Of a stretch of DNA of 64,000 bases, positions 43,316 to 53,022 are shown one piece after another. The notes beneath the pieces are model-generated. The model was not told the DNA's origin and did no database searches. It saw nothing but the letters and a program-made list of their open reading frames with translations. The translations under genes were made by a program, and so were the position numbers. The DNA comes from Nocardioides pini. GTDB taxonomy: Bacteria > Actinomycetota > Actinomycetes > Propionibacteriales > Nocardioidaceae. The stretch lies in assembly GCF_026712185.1 (NCBI RefSeq), contig NZ_JAPPUX010000004.1, forward strand, positions 62,001 to 126,000, given 5' to 3'. Positions within the stretch are counted from its first letter, which is position 1; the number at the start of each line of letters is the position of its first letter.

Positions 43316-44322
43316 GAGAGCCTCACTCGGGGGTCCAGAACGCTGTAGATGACGTCGACGACGATGTTGGAGATGATCAGGACGGCGGCGCCGAACAGGG
43401 CGGTGGCGGCGACCACGGGCAGGTCACGCTGGTTGACCGCCTGCAGGGCCCACAACCCGATGCCGTCGATGTTGAAGATTCGCTCGGTGAAGATCGTACC
43501 TGCGAGCAGGGTGCCGAACTCGATGCCGAAGATCGTGATGACGGGCACCAGCGCGGAGCGCAGGGCGTGCTTGTAGACGACGGTGTTGTCCCTCAGGCCC
43601 TTGGCCTTGGCGGTGCGGATGTAGTCCTCGTTGAGCACCTCGACCATCGACCCACGCGAGTAGCGGGTGTAGGTGGTGCATCCGAACGCTCCCAGCGCGA
43701 ACCAGGCGAGGGCCATCCCGGAGAACCACTTGGCTGGGTTCTCGGTGATCGGGAAGTAGCCGGTCTCCGAGAAGAGCGGTATCTCCCAGCTGATGGTCAG
43801 GAACAACCACGTCAGGAGGGCGAAGAGGTAGTAGGGGATGGACGAGATGACCAGGAAGCTCGAGACGAGCGCCTTGTCCGTCACTGTCCCCCGTCTTCGG
43901 GCCGCGGCCACACCGATGGGGATGCCGAGGGTCAGGTAGAGGAACGCGCCGCCGATGGCCACCGAGAACGTGGCCGGCATGCGGTCCTTCATCTCCTCGA
44001 ACACCGGGGCCTTGGTCCGGTAGGAGTACCCCAGGCACGGGGCCGGGCACTCGAAGACCTTGGTGCTGCCGAACTGGATCTCGCGCCCGGCCACGACACC
44101 CTTCATGAACGTGCCGTACTCCTCGTACCACGGGTTGTTGAAGCCGAGGTTCTCGCGGAACACCTCGAGGCGCGCGGGGGTGCAGCGGTTGCTGGTGTCC
44201 CGGTCGCAGATCGTCTGGGCGGGCTCCGAGGGTCCGTACCAGAAGAGCAGGAACACGCTCATCGAGATGAGGAACAGGACCACCACGCCCGAGAGCAGGC
44301 GCTTGACGACATAGGCGAACAC
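43312..44322 (-). CDS. Peptide ABC transporter permease (DppB type)
   Basis: A 336-aa inner-membrane permease. It has an N-terminal helix (LLSGVVVLFLISMSVFLLFWYG), an external loop with several Cys (TICDRDTSNRC and FECPAPCLGYSY), then five more helices. The EAA loop is NEDYIRTAKAKGLRDNTVVYKHALRSALVP. GGAGGG lies before the GTG start at 44322. The external Cys-rich loop is longer than in E. coli DppB. It comes after the binding-protein gene and its hairpins, so it is probably transcribed at a lower level. Confidence 0.93.
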   Translation of the reverse strand: MFAYVVKRLLSGVVVLFLISMSVFLLFWYGPSEPAQTICDRDTSNRCTPARLEVFRENLGFNNPWYEEYGTFMKGVVAGREIQFGSTKVFECPAPCLGYSYRTKAPVFEEMKDRMPATFSVAIGGAFLYLTLGIPIGVAAARRRGTVTDKALVSSFLVISSIPYYLFALLTWLFLTISWEIPLFSETGYFPITENPAKWFSGMALAWFALGAFGCTTYTRYSRGSMVEVLNEDYIRTAKAKGLRDNTVVYKHALRSALVPVITIFGIEFGTLLAGTIFTERIFNIDGIGLWALQAVNQRDLPVVAATALFGAAVLIISNIVVDVIYSVLDPRVRLS

Positions 44323-44375
44323 GAGGATTTCCCTCCGGGGGTTGTGAGCAGCTGTCGGCACGGCCGACACACGGT

Positions 44376-44410
44376 GGTGTGGGGGCCCCGGTCGACGGGG
44401 CCCCCACACC
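44376..44410 (-). terminator. 14-bp perfect hairpin after the binding-protein gene
   Basis: GGTGTGGGGGCCCC and GGGGCCCCCACACC form a perfect 14-bp stem with a 7-base loop. It lies between the binding-protein gene and the DppB-type gene. Without a U-run it is more likely a partial terminator or a 3'-end stabiliser, giving excess binding protein over the permease. Confidence 0.75.
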
Positions 44411-44421
44411 GAGGTGGAGCA

Positions 44422-44444
44422 GGATCGGCTCAGTCAGCCGATCC
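44422..44444 (-). terminator. Second hairpin after the binding-protein gene
   Basis: GGATCGGCT and AGCCGATCC form a perfect 9-bp stem with the loop CAGTC, five bases after the binding-protein stop. It is immediately followed by the 14-bp hairpin, so the two form a double structure at the end of this gene. Confidence 0.7.
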
Positions 44445-44449
44445 CAGGA

Positions 44450-46228
44450 TCACTGAGCGACGTAGAGATCCTTGTAGTTGGGAGCGCCGAGGGCACCGTC
44501 ACCGGTCGGGTTCCCGATCTTCTCGCCGAAGGCGAACAGGTCGTTGCGGAACGCGGTCGGGATGATCGGGTAGTACTCGGTCTCGATCTCCTCGTCGAGG
44601 GCACCCCAGGCGTCGGGCTGGTCCTCGAGCGGCATGGTGCCGATCTCGTCCATCTTGGCGTCAGCCGACTCCTCCGAGAAGAACGCCGTGTTGTAGGTGG
44701 CGCCCGTGCGGAGCAGGGCCGGGATCATCGTGGAGCCGGACGGCCAGTCCGAGCACCAGTTGACACCGCGGAGGTTGAGCTTCTTGTTGATCTTGTTGTC
44801 CGGGTCGGTCCAGATCGTGTAGAGCGAGGTCTCGATCGGCACGGGGTAGGACGTGACCTTGAAGCCGGAGTCGGTGAGACCCTTCTCGATCTGCTTCTGA
44901 GCAGCCTCGGTGGTCGGCGAGCCGGTGTTGTAGGCCATGTGGATCTCATAGCCCTCCTCGCCGGCCTCGGCCAGGATCTCCTTCGCCTTCTCGGGCTGGT
45001 AGGTGATCTGCTCACCGTCGACCTGGTAGTCGGACTTGCCCGCCATGCCGGGAGGCATGATCGAGTTCGCCGGGACGCGGGTCACGCCGGGAACCTCACC
45101 GGAGGCCTGCCACACGCTCTCGTACGGGTAGGCGTACGCCAGGGCCTTGCGGATCTCCGGCGTGGTCTTCTCGTAGTCGGGCGCCCAGAAGCTGGTGCAC
45201 TGAGCGGACTGCTGCACGAGGCGGTCGCCGAGGTCCTGGTTGAACTTGGCGTAGTTCTCGGCCGTGATCTGGGTCGCGAGGGACGTCTGCGACTCGGTGT
45301 TGCCGCTGAGCATCAGCTCGTCGGTCTGGGTCGGGTCAGCAGCGAACTTGAAGACCCACTTGTCGGCGTACTGGTGACGGGCCGGGTCGGAGTCGGCCAC
45401 CCAGGCGTCGTTCTTGACGAGCACGAGCTCCTCGCTCGGGCGGAACGACTCGACCTTGTAGGGGCCGGTCGACAGCGGGCTGCGGCCGTACTCCGGCGGG
45501 TCAGAGACCTTGCCGAGCGGGGACGGGCCCATCGCCATGAAGGCGCCCCAGTAGTCCATGTCCGGGAACGGCATGGACATCTTGATGGTCACCGTGCGGG
45601 CGTCCTCGTCGAACGTGATGCCCTTGTAGTCCTTGCCCTTGTCGGTGTAAGGACCCTTGTACTTGTCGGCGTCGAGGAAGTAGTGCGTGGAGTACTCGGT
45701 GCCGGGGCCCGACGGGAAGGCGGTGGAGTCGAGCGAGCGCTCGATGCCCCAGGCGACCTCCTCAGCGGTGATCGGCTTGCCGTCCTCCCAAGTGGCGTCG
45801 TCACGGATCGTGAACGTCCACTCGGTGAAGTCGTCGTTGGGCTGGCCCAGGTCGGTCGCGAGGTCCGGGACGAGGACCATCTCGCCGGTCTCGTTGTCGC
45901 GGGCGTACTGGGTCAGCGACCGGTGCGTGAGCGCCTGCTGGATCGAGTTGCCCGTCACCGACCAGCCGTTGGTCGGGTCGAGGTCCTCCGGGCCCGGGTC
46001 GTCCGGCAGGTACACCGTGATGGTGCCACCGGCCGAAGCACCCTCGACCTCGGGCGCGGGGCCCTGGCGCTCCGCGTCCTTGGCAATGGTCTCCGAAGCA
46101 TCCTTGAAGCCCTGGTCGCCACTGGCGCCGCCGGTCTCGTCGTCGTTCCCGCCGCCGCCGCCACAGGCAGCGAGGGTGACGAGCGCGGCACTGGTGGCGA
46201 GTGCTGCCGCCGCCTTGGTCCGTCTCAT
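44450..46228 (-). CDS. Peptide ABC transporter substrate-binding lipoprotein
   Basis: A 592-aa extracytoplasmic family 5 binding protein (SBP_bac_5). The signal peptide ends in a lipobox, VTLAAC with Cys22, followed by a Gly-rich linker; it is a lipoprotein. The mature part shows VLVPDLATDLGQPNDDFTEW, FTIRDDATWEDGKPITAEEV and the later IRKALAYAYPYESVW, all standard for DppA/OppA. Start ATG 46228 follows AAAGG; an in-frame start nine residues upstream is less likely. Two hairpins follow its stop. Ligand not predictable, but a peptide is likely. Confidence 0.94.
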   Translation of the reverse strand: MRRTKAAAALATSAALVTLAACGGGGGNDDETGGASGDQGFKDASETIAKDAERQGPAPEVEGASAGGTITVYLPDDPGPEDLDPTNGWSVTGNSIQQALTHRSLTQYARDNETGEMVLVPDLATDLGQPNDDFTEWTFTIRDDATWEDGKPITAEEVAWGIERSLDSTAFPSGPGTEYSTHYFLDADKYKGPYTDKGKDYKGITFDEDARTVTIKMSMPFPDMDYWGAFMAMGPSPLGKVSDPPEYGRSPLSTGPYKVESFRPSEELVLVKNDAWVADSDPARHQYADKWVFKFAADPTQTDELMLSGNTESQTSLATQITAENYAKFNQDLGDRLVQQSAQCTSFWAPDYEKTTPEIRKALAYAYPYESVWQASGEVPGVTRVPANSIMPPGMAGKSDYQVDGEQITYQPEKAKEILAEAGEEGYEIHMAYNTGSPTTEAAQKQIEKGLTDSGFKVTSYPVPIETSLYTIWTDPDNKINKKLNLRGVNWCSDWPSGSTMIPALLRTGATYNTAFFSEESADAKMDEIGTMPLEDQPDAWGALDEEIETEYYPIIPTAFRNDLFAFGEKIGNPTGDGALGAPNYKDLYVAQ

Positions 46229-46291
46229 TGTCCAGCCTTTCGTTGTTGTTCGCACACCGGAGCGCCCGGGGTGACGTGTGTGGGTTCCGCC

Positions 46292-47326
46292 TCAGCGGCG
46301 GGTCTTGGGGTCGAACGCGTCACGAACCGCGTCGCCCAGGAGGTTGAGCGAGAGCACCAGGGCCACCACGCCGATCAGCGGCTGCCAGAGGAACGCGGCG
46401 TAGTTGCTCCAATAGGGCACCGCGTTGGCGATCGTCTGCCCCCACGAGGCGCTGCCCGTGACGCCGATGCCGAGGAACGCGAGGCCGGCCTCCGCCGCCA
46501 CGAACGCGGGCAGCATCAGCGAGATGCTGATGACGATCGGTGCCGTCAGGTTGGGCAGGAGCTCCTTGAACAGGATGCGCCAGGTGGGCATGCCCAGCAC
46601 CCGGGCCGCGTGGATGAACTCACGCTCGCGCAGGGAGAGCACCTCGCCGCGGATCAGGCGGGCGACCGTCATCCAGCCGAACATCGACAGGATGAGGATC
46701 AGCGAGCCGATCTGGATGGTCTCGTAGCTGTCGCTGGTGCCGAAGCGGTCGATGATGATCGGGGCGATCGTCAGCGCGGCGAGCAGGAACGGGATGGTGA
46801 GGAAGAAGTCGGTGATGAACGACAGGATCTTGTCGACCACACCACCGGCGAACCCGGAGACCAGGCCGACCACGATGCCGACCACGGACGAGAAGAGCGT
46901 CGCCGCGCCGGCGATCAGCAAGGACGTGCGGCACCCGTAGACCCAGTGGGCCAGGTTGTCCGCGCCGGTGCGCGGCGCGAGGCCGAACGGGTGCTCGGGG
47001 TCGAACGAGTGGAACGGCGGGCCGGTCTTCGGGTAGCCGACGCCCGGCTCGGCGAAGTTGCACTCCAGGACGTCGCACGCGGTGACCGTGTCGAGGCTGA
47101 CGCCGAACGCCTTGGCGATCAGGTCGGCGAAGATCGCCACCAGGATGAAGAAGAGCACGACCGCCGCGCAGACCAGGGCGATCTTGTCGCGGCGCAGCCG
47201 CGCCATGGCGATCTGGAACGGCGACTTGCCGGAGATCTCCTTGGCCTGCGCGCTGTTGGGATCGGTGATCTCCGGTTCGTCGCTGAGCGAGCCCAGGGTC
47301 TCAGGCCCCGTCGCTTGTGCCGACAT
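46292..47326 (-). CDS. Peptide ABC transporter permease (DppC type)
   Basis: A 344-aa permease, first gene in the operon. The cytosolic N-terminal ~60 residues include KSPFQIAMARLRRDKIALVC (the OppC_N region) before the first helix. Later helices surround the EAA loop REREFIHAARVLGMPTWRILFKEL. A short external loop has the Cys pair TACDVLECNF and a third Cys, GCRTSLLIAG, follows. The ATG at 47326 has GGGGAGAG just upstream. The order DppC-SBP-DppB-DppD-DppF is unusual, since the binding protein normally comes first. Confidence 0.94.
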   Translation of the reverse strand: MSAQATGPETLGSLSDEPEITDPNSAQAKEISGKSPFQIAMARLRRDKIALVCAAVVLFFILVAIFADLIAKAFGVSLDTVTACDVLECNFAEPGVGYPKTGPPFHSFDPEHPFGLAPRTGADNLAHWVYGCRTSLLIAGAATLFSSVVGIVVGLVSGFAGGVVDKILSFITDFFLTIPFLLAALTIAPIIIDRFGTSDSYETIQIGSLILILSMFGWMTVARLIRGEVLSLREREFIHAARVLGMPTWRILFKELLPNLTAPIVISISLMLPAFVAAEAGLAFLGIGVTGSASWGQTIANAVPYWSNYAAFLWQPLIGVVALVLSLNLLGDAVRDAFDPKTRR

Positions 47327-47430
47327 TCTCTCCCCATCAGGTTCGGGTCCGGTGCTGTCCGGCGGGCCCTCCGGGGACCGCGCCGAACGGGACTCTATGT
47401 GACCCACGACGCGTGGACGATCACTGACGG

Positions 47431-47446
47431 GTAACGATCCCGTTAC
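47431..47446. promoter_or_regulatory. GTAACG/CGTTAC dyad upstream of the peptide transporter operon
   Basis: GTAACGATCCCGTTAC is a dyad of 6-bp half-sites with a 4-bp spacer, ~105 bp before the DppC start. GTAAC-N6-GTTAC resembles the spacing of GlnR boxes of actinobacteria (gTnAC-N6-GaAAC), so nitrogen control is possible. This is only a weak match. Confidence 0.35.
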
Positions 47447-47456
47447 GACGCGTTGT

Positions 47457-47481
47457 CCCGGACGTCACCGTGACGCCCGGG
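47457..47481 (-). terminator. Hairpin after aspS
   Basis: CCCGGACGTCAC and GTGACGCCCGGG pair with one mismatch (a 25-bp near-perfect palindrome). It begins 15 bases beyond the aspS stop and lies before the transporter operon promoter region, so it probably separates the two units. There is no U-run. Confidence 0.55.
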
Positions 47482-47496
47482 CAAACGTGCGGAGGA

Positions 47497-49290
47497 TCAC
47501 TCCCCCGGCGGGACGTCCTTCACCGGTGAGGCGTCGACACCGGCTTCCTTGCGCTGCTCCGGGGTGATGGGGGCAGGCGCCGCCGTGAGCGGGTCGTAGC
47601 CGCCCCCGGACTTCGGGAAGGCGATGACGTCGCGGATCGAGTCCGTGCCCGCGAGGAGGGCCACGATGCGGTCCATGCCGACGGCGATGCCGCCGTGCGG
47701 GGGCGCCCCGAACTTGAAGGCGTCGAGCAGGAAGCCGAACTTCTCCTGCGCCTCGTCCTCCGACAGGCCCATCACCGCGAACACGCGCTTCTGGATGTCG
47801 CCGCGGTGGATACGGATGGACCCGCCGCCGAGCTCGTTGCCGTTGCAGACGATGTCGTAGGCGTAGGCCAGGGCGCTGCCGGGGTCGGTGTCGAAGGTGT
47901 CGAGGTACTCGGGCTTCGGGCTGGTGAAGGCGTGGTGCACCGCCGTCCACGCACCCGCGCCGACGGCGACGTCGCCGCTGGCGACCGCGTCGGAGCTCGG
48001 CTCGAAGAGCGGCGCGTCGACGACCCACGTGAAGGCGAACGTCGAGTCGTCGAGCATCCCGCCGCGGCGGCCGATCTCGAGGCGGGCGGCGCCGAGCAGC
48101 GCACGGCTGCTCTTGGCCGGTCCAGCGGCGAAGAAGATGCAGTCGCCCGGCTCGGCGCCCACGTGGGCGGCGAGGCCGTCGCGCTCGGCGTCGGTGAGGT
48201 TCTTCGCGACCGGGCCGCCGAGCTCGCCGTCCTCGGCGATCGTGACGTAGGCCAGGCCCTTGGCGCCGCGCTGCTTGGCCCAGTCCTGCCAGGCGTCGAA
48301 CTGGCGACGCGGCTGGCTGCCGCCGCCCGGCATCACGACGGCGCCGACGTAGTCGGCCTGGAACACCCGGAACGTGGTGTCCTTGAAGTAGTCGGTGCAC
48401 TCGACGAGCTCGAGGCCCATCCGGAGGTCGGGCTTGTCGGACCCGTACTTCGCCATCGCCTCGGCGTACGTCATCCGCGGCAGCGGCCGCTGGATGGTGT
48501 GGCCGGCCTGGGCCCACATGGCCTCCAGGACGTCCTCCATCAGCTCGATGACGTCCTCCTGGTCCACGAAGCTCATCTCGATGTCGAGCTGGGTGAACTC
48601 CGGCTGCCGGTCGGCGCGGAAGTCCTCGTCGCGGTAGCAGCGCGCGATCTGGTAGTAGCGCTCCATGCCGCCGACCATGAGCAGCTGCTTGAAGAGCTGG
48701 GGGCTCTGCGGCAGGGCGTACCAGCTGCCGGGCGCGAGGCGCGCGGGCACGAGGAAGTCGCGGGCGCCCTCGGGCGTGGACCGCGTCAGCGTGGGGGTCT
48801 CGACCTCGACGAAGTCGCGCGCGTCGAGCACGTCGCGGGCGGCCTTGTTGATCTTGCTGCGCAGGCGCAGGGCGGCGTTGGGACCGGAGCGGCGCAGGTC
48901 GAGGTAGCGGTGCTTGAGGCGGGCCTCCTCGCCGACCTCGCCGCCCTTGTGGCCGGACGCGTCGTCGATGGGGAACGGCAGCGGGTCGGACGCCGAGAGC
49001 ACCTCGACCTCGGTCGCGACCACCTCGATCTCGCCGGTGGCCAGGTTGGGGTTCTCGTTGCCGGCCTTGCGGGCCACGACCTCGCCGGTGACCTTCAGGC
49101 AGAACTCGCTGCGGAGGCTGTGCGCGACCGCCTCGTCACGTACGACGACCTGCACCACGCCGCTGGCCTCGCGCAGGTCCAGGAACGCGACCCCGCCGTG
49201 GTCGCGTCGCCGCGCCACCCACCCGGCGAGCGTGACGGTCTGGCCGACGTCCGTGGCGCGCAGGGCGCCGGCGTCATGGGTGCGGATCAC
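47497..49290 (-). CDS. aspS: Aspartate-tRNA ligase, bacterial type
   Basis: Class IIb synthetase of 597 aa. The N-terminal OB anticodon domain has [26 protein letters not shown]. Motif 2 is [25 protein letters not shown], and motif 3 is [14 protein letters not shown]. The inserted GAD domain lies between. The GTG at 49290 overlaps the hisS TGA and has GAGGAG upstream, so the two are coupled. With no asparagine synthetase gene in view, whether the enzyme also charges tRNA-Asn cannot be judged here. Confidence 0.97.
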   Translation of the reverse strand: MIRTHDAGALRATDVGQTVTLAGWVARRRDHGGVAFLDLREASGVVQVVVRDEAVAHSLRSEFCLKVTGEVVARKAGNENPNLATGEIEVVATEVEVLSASDPLPFPIDDASGHKGGEVGEEARLKHRYLDLRRSGPNAALRLRSKINKAARDVLDARDFVEVETPTLTRSTPEGARDFLVPARLAPGSWYALPQSPQLFKQLLMVGGMERYYQIARCYRDEDFRADRQPEFTQLDIEMSFVDQEDVIELMEDVLEAMWAQAGHTIQRPLPRMTYAEAMAKYGSDKPDLRMGLELVECTDYFKDTTFRVFQADYVGAVVMPGGGSQPRRQFDAWQDWAKQRGAKGLAYVTIAEDGELGGPVAKNLTDAERDGLAAHVGAEPGDCIFFAAGPAKSSRALLGAARLEIGRRGGMLDDSTFAFTWVVDAPLFEPSSDAVASGDVAVGAGAWTAVHHAFTSPKPEYLDTFDTDPGSALAYAYDIVCNGNELGGGSIRIHRGDIQKRVFAVMGLSEDEAQEKFGFLLDAFKFGAPPHGGIAVGMDRIVALLAGTDSIRDVIAFPKSGGGYDPLTAAPAPITPEQRKEAGVDASPVKDVPPGE

Positions 49291-50651
49291 TTGTCTGTCT
49301 CCTCGTTGCTGGTGGTGCTGGTGGCGGTGCTGATGATGGTGGGTCGGTGGTCGGCCGCGGGCGGGGACCAGGTGGCCGGATCGGCCTCGACCTGGTCCCC
49401 CGAGCGGATGTCCTTGACCTGGCTGGTGCCGTCGGCCTGGACGAACCACACGTAGGGGATGCCGCGCCGCTCGGCGAAGCGGATCTGCTTGCCGAACTTC
49501 GCCGGTGACGGGGCCACCTCGCACGCGATGTCCCGCGAGCGCAGCGCGGCGGCGACGCGGGTGCTGGCGGCACGGTCGTCCTCGTTGTTGAGGGCGACGA
49601 GGACCACGCTCGGCACCGGGCGGCTGCCGGACAGGACGCCGTCGGAGATGAGCGGGACGAGGGTGCGGGAGACGCCGAAGGACACGCCGACCCCGGGATA
49701 GGTCGTCCGCCCGTCGCTGGCGAGCGCGTCGTAGCGCCCTCCCCCGCCGACGGACTTCAGGCGCTCGTAGCCCTCCATGAAGATCTCGACGACGGTGCCG
49801 GTGTAGTAGTCGAGGCCGCGCGCGATGCGCAGGTTGGCCTCCACCCCGACGCGGTCGCCCGCGACGGCGCGGCAGCCCTCCACCACGGCCGCCAGCTCGT
49901 CGAGGCCCTGGTCGAGCAGCTCGTCGCTCACCCCGAGGGCACGGACCTGCTCGACGAACGAGGCGTCCTCGACGCGGATGGTGGCGAGCTCGAGGCAGCG
50001 CTGCGCCTGCTCGGGCGTCGTACCGACCCGCTCGACGAGGAGCTTCGCGACCTCGTCGGCCGGGAGCTTGTCGAGCTTGTCGATGACACGGATCGCGTCG
50101 GTGACGTCGTCGATGCCCAGGCCGCGGTAGAAGCCCTGGATGAGCTTGCGGTTGTTGAACTGGAACGACACCCGCGGGATCGGCAGCCGGCCGAGGGCGT
50201 CGACCATCACCGACATCACCTCGACGTCGTGGTGGAAGGGCAGCTCGTCGCGACCCACGATGTCGACGTCGGCCTGGGTGAACTGCCGGTAGCGCCCCTC
50301 CTGGGGCCGCTCGCCGCGCCAGGCTGGCTGCACCTGGTAGCGCCGGAACGGGAACTCGAGGTGGCCGGCGTGCTCGAGGACGTAGCGCGCGAACGGCACC
50401 GTCAGGTCGAAGTGGAGGCCGAGCTCGGCCCGGGTGTCGGGCTCGGCGGCGATGCGCTGGAGGACGTAGATCTCCTTGTCCACCTCACCGCCCTTCGCCA
50501 GCCGCTCGATCGGCTCGACGACCCGCGTCTCGATGTTGGTGAAGCCGTGCAGCTCGAAGGTGCGCGACACCGAGGCGATCACCTCGCGCTCGACGGCGCG
50601 CTGCGCAGGCAGCAGCTCGGGGAACCCGCTCAGCGGGGCGATCTTGCTCAT
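49287..50651 (-). CDS. hisS: Histidine-tRNA ligase
   Basis: Class IIa synthetase of 454 aa. Motif 1 is near [16 protein letters not shown], motif 2 is [19 protein letters not shown], and the His-binding loops are [13 protein letters not shown] and [10 protein letters not shown]. The C-terminal anticodon domain contains [24 protein letters not shown], then a ~45-residue tail of low complexity after [11 protein letters not shown]. It overlaps aspS and the MBL gene by 4 bp each, as in other actinobacteria. Confidence 0.97.
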   Translation of the reverse strand: MSKIAPLSGFPELLPAQRAVEREVIASVSRTFELHGFTNIETRVVEPIERLAKGGEVDKEIYVLQRIAAEPDTRAELGLHFDLTVPFARYVLEHAGHLEFPFRRYQVQPAWRGERPQEGRYRQFTQADVDIVGRDELPFHHDVEVMSVMVDALGRLPIPRVSFQFNNRKLIQGFYRGLGIDDVTDAIRVIDKLDKLPADEVAKLLVERVGTTPEQAQRCLELATIRVEDASFVEQVRALGVSDELLDQGLDELAAVVEGCRAVAGDRVGVEANLRIARGLDYYTGTVVEIFMEGYERLKSVGGGGRYDALASDGRTTYPGVGVSFGVSRTLVPLISDGVLSGSRPVPSVVLVALNNEDDRAASTRVAAALRSRDIACEVAPSPAKFGKQIRFAERRGIPYVWFVQADGTSQVKDIRSGDQVEADPATWSPPAADHRPTIISTATSTTSNEETDK

Positions 50652-51346
50652 CGGTTGCTCACCTGGGGGTCCTGGGGAAGGTCGAGGAGGAAGGGGTTGG
50701 TGGCGCGCTCACGGCCGATGGAGGTCTGCTCGCCGTGGCCGGGGAGCACCACGATGTCGTCCGCGAGGGGCAGGACCTTGTCGGCCAGGCTGCGCAGCAT
50801 CGCGGCGTGGTCGCCGCCGGGCAGGTCGGTGCGGCCGATGGAGCCGGCGAAGAGGAGGTCGCCGGAGAACATCAGCTCGGAGACGTCCTGCTGGGCGTAC
50901 GGCGTGCGGAACGTCACCGATCCCTCGGTGTGGCCCGGGGTGTGGTCGACGACGAACCTCAGCCCCGCGAGCTCGAGCTCGGCGAGGTCGGACAGCTCGC
51001 GGACGTCGTCGGGCTCCGCCCACGAGTGGTCGCCGCCGAGCAGCATCCGGGTCGTCTCCGGGCTCATCCCGGCCATCGGGTCGGAGAGCAGGTGCCGGTC
51101 GGACGGGTGGATCCACGCCGTCGCGTCGTAGGTGCCCGCCACGGGGGCGACGCACCACATGTGGTCGACGTGGCCGTGGGTCACGAGCACGCTGACCGGC
51201 TTGAGACGGTGCTCGCGCACGACCTGGTCGACACCGGCGGCGGCGTCCTTGCCCGGATCGATGACCACGCACTCCGACCCGGGGCCTGTCGCCACGACGT
51301 AGCAGTTGGTCCCCCACGGTCCGGCGGGGAAGCCGGCGATGAACAC
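50648..51346 (-). CDS. MBL-fold hydrolase (glyoxalase II-like)
   Basis: A 232-aa metallo-beta-lactamase-fold protein. The metal motif is LVTHGHVDHMWCVAP (HxHxDH). Further ligands are in FVVDHTPGHTEGSV and LMFSGDLLFAGSIGRTDLPGGD, and the last His is in VLPGHGEQTSIG. This matches the GloB-like gene found beside hisS in actinobacteria. A thioester hydrolase role (for example on S-lactoyl or similar adducts) is a family inference. The GTG at 51346 is used. Confidence 0.92.
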   Translation of the reverse strand: MFIAGFPAGPWGTNCYVVATGPGSECVVIDPGKDAAAGVDQVVREHRLKPVSVLVTHGHVDHMWCVAPVAGTYDATAWIHPSDRHLLSDPMAGMSPETTRMLLGGDHSWAEPDDVRELSDLAELELAGLRFVVDHTPGHTEGSVTFRTPYAQQDVSELMFSGDLLFAGSIGRTDLPGGDHAAMLRSLADKVLPLADDIVVLPGHGEQTSIGRERATNPFLLDLPQDPQVSNR

Positions 51347-51458
51347 GGGCGTCAGTCCTTGCTGGTCGTCGCTGGTCGACCGGGCGGGCGGCCGGTCGTC
51401 TGCTTGTCGGTGGGAAGCCTACCGAGGGCCGTCCGGGCCATGACTACGATGGGCGACC

Positions 51459-52721
51459 ATGAGCGCCGACAAGCAGTCCCGAGACGACTCGGCCCAGGGT
51501 GAGCAGCCCTGGGGCCGGGTGGCCGAGGACGGCACCGTCTATGTCCGAACCGCCGATGGCGAGCGTCCCGTGGGGTCCTACGAGGCCGGCACGCCAGAGG
51601 AGGCGCTGGCGTTCTTCACCAAGCGCTACGACGAGCTCGAGGGCAAGGTCCACCTGCTCGAGCAGCGGGTCGCGTCGGGCCGGCTGGCGCCCGAGGAGGC
51701 CACCTCGTCGGTGAAGGCGCTGCGCGAGCAGGTCACCGACGCCCACGCGGTGGGTGACCTCGTCTCCCTCGCCGCCCGCCTCGACGCGCTGGCCCCGGTG
51801 ATCGCCGTCCAGCGGTCGGCGCGCAAGGAGGAGCGGGCGCAGAAGTCCGCTGAGTCCAAGGCGGCCAAGGAGAAGCTCGTGGCCGAGGCCGAGCGGCTCG
51901 CCGAGGGCACCGACTGGCGCAACGGCGCCAACCGGCTCCGCGAGCTGCTGGCGACGTGGAAGGAGCTCCCCCGGCTCGACCGCGCCACCGACGACGCGCT
52001 GTGGCGCCGGTTCTCCACCGCGCGGACGACGTACACCCGCCACCGCAAGGCGCACTTCGCCGAGGAGCACGAGCGCCGCGACTCCGCGCGCGTCGTCAAG
52101 GAGCGGCTCGCCAAGGAGGCCGAGGCCCTCTCCACCTCGACCGAGTGGGGCCCGACCGCCGGCCGGTACCGCGACCTGATGCGGGAGTGGAAGGCCGCCG
52201 GCCCCGCGCCGCGGGAGGTCGACGACCAGCTCTGGCAGCGCTTCCGCGGTGCCCAGGACACGTTCTTCGGTGCCCGCGACGCGGCCAACGCCGCGCTCGA
52301 CCAGGAGTTCGCGGCCAACGCCGAGGTCAAGGACGCCATCCTCGTCGAGGCCGAGGCGCTGGTCCCCGTGACCGACCTCGAGGCCGCCAAGAAGACCTTC
52401 CGCGAGCTCGCCGACCGCTGGGACGCCGCCGGCAAGGTCCCCCGCGACCGGATGAAGGAGCTCGAGGGCCGGATGCGGAAGGTCGAGCAGGCCATCCGCG
52501 CGGTCGAGGACGAGCAGTGGAGCAGGAGCGACCCGGAGAAGTCCGCGCGCGCCGACGACATGATCGGCAAGCTCGAGGCCGGCATCGCCGAGACCCAGGC
52601 CAAGCTCGACAAGGCCTCCGCCGCAGGCGACGACCGGCGCGTGAAGGACCTCGAGTCCGAGCTCGCCAACAAGCAGGCGTTCCTCGACATGGCCAGGAAG
52701 GCCGCCGCCGACTTCGGGTGA
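51459..52721 (+). CDS. DUF349 repeat protein
   Basis: A 420-aa mostly helical and coiled-coil protein. After a short acidic start come DUF349 repeats; the W-containing units WRNGANRLRELLATWKELPRL, TEWGPTAGRYRDLMREWKAAG and AAKKTFRELADRWDAAGKVP each span ~75 residues. There is no signal peptide. The ATG at 51459 is 112 bp from the divergent MBL start. The function of the family is unknown; it may bind RNA or proteins. Transcription is convergent with rel. Confidence 0.9.
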   Translation: MSADKQSRDDSAQGEQPWGRVAEDGTVYVRTADGERPVGSYEAGTPEEALAFFTKRYDELEGKVHLLEQRVASGRLAPEEATSSVKALREQVTDAHAVGDLVSLAARLDALAPVIAVQRSARKEERAQKSAESKAAKEKLVAEAERLAEGTDWRNGANRLRELLATWKELPRLDRATDDALWRRFSTARTTYTRHRKAHFAEEHERRDSARVVKERLAKEAEALSTSTEWGPTAGRYRDLMREWKAAGPAPREVDDQLWQRFRGAQDTFFGARDAANAALDQEFAANAEVKDAILVEAEALVPVTDLEAAKKTFRELADRWDAAGKVPRDRMKELEGRMRKVEQAIRAVEDEQWSRSDPEKSARADDMIGKLEAGIAETQAKLDKASAAGDDRRVKDLESELANKQAFLDMARKAAADFG

Positions 52722-52724
52722 TTC

Positions 52725-53002
52725 GGCGCTCGCTCCGCTCGCGCGTGTCCGCTCGCTCGTAACCCGGTCGTTCGTCGTCACGCCTTCGGCTCCTCCGCTT
52801 CGCTCCCCCGCCTTGACGTTCCTCCTGCACTCCCGGGCGCTCGCGGACCTCACCTCATGCGCCTCGACCCACGCGCTCGGCGCCCGACGTCGTCTGGACT
52901 GACGAGCGAGCAAGCGCGACGAGCGCAGCGAGACAGCTTTCGAGCGAGGAGGGAAGACGACGTCCTCAGGGGCGCCGAGCACGCGCGAGCGGAGCGAGCG
53001 CC
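52725..53002. repeat. 278-bp non-coding inverted-repeat element in the DUF349/rel gap
   Basis: The 301-bp gap (52722-53022) between the convergent DUF349 and rel genes holds no credible gene. Its ends form a perfect 23-bp inverted repeat (52725-52747 and 52980-53002; core GCTCGCTCCGCTCGCG). A nested hairpin follows: CTCGGCGCC (52876-52884) with GGCGCCGAG (52971-52979), and GACGTCGTCT (52886-52895) with AGACGACGTC (52955-52964). It could be a MITE-like element or a bidirectional terminator. No target duplication is seen. Confidence 0.75.
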
Positions 53003-53022
53003 AACAACACCGCGAGCGCCAA

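Noticed and set aside
44414..47434. Plus-strand open frame of ~1000 codons opposite the peptide-binding protein and DppC genes
   Set aside because: Spans two clear genes on the other strand and reads as low-complexity shadow sequence.
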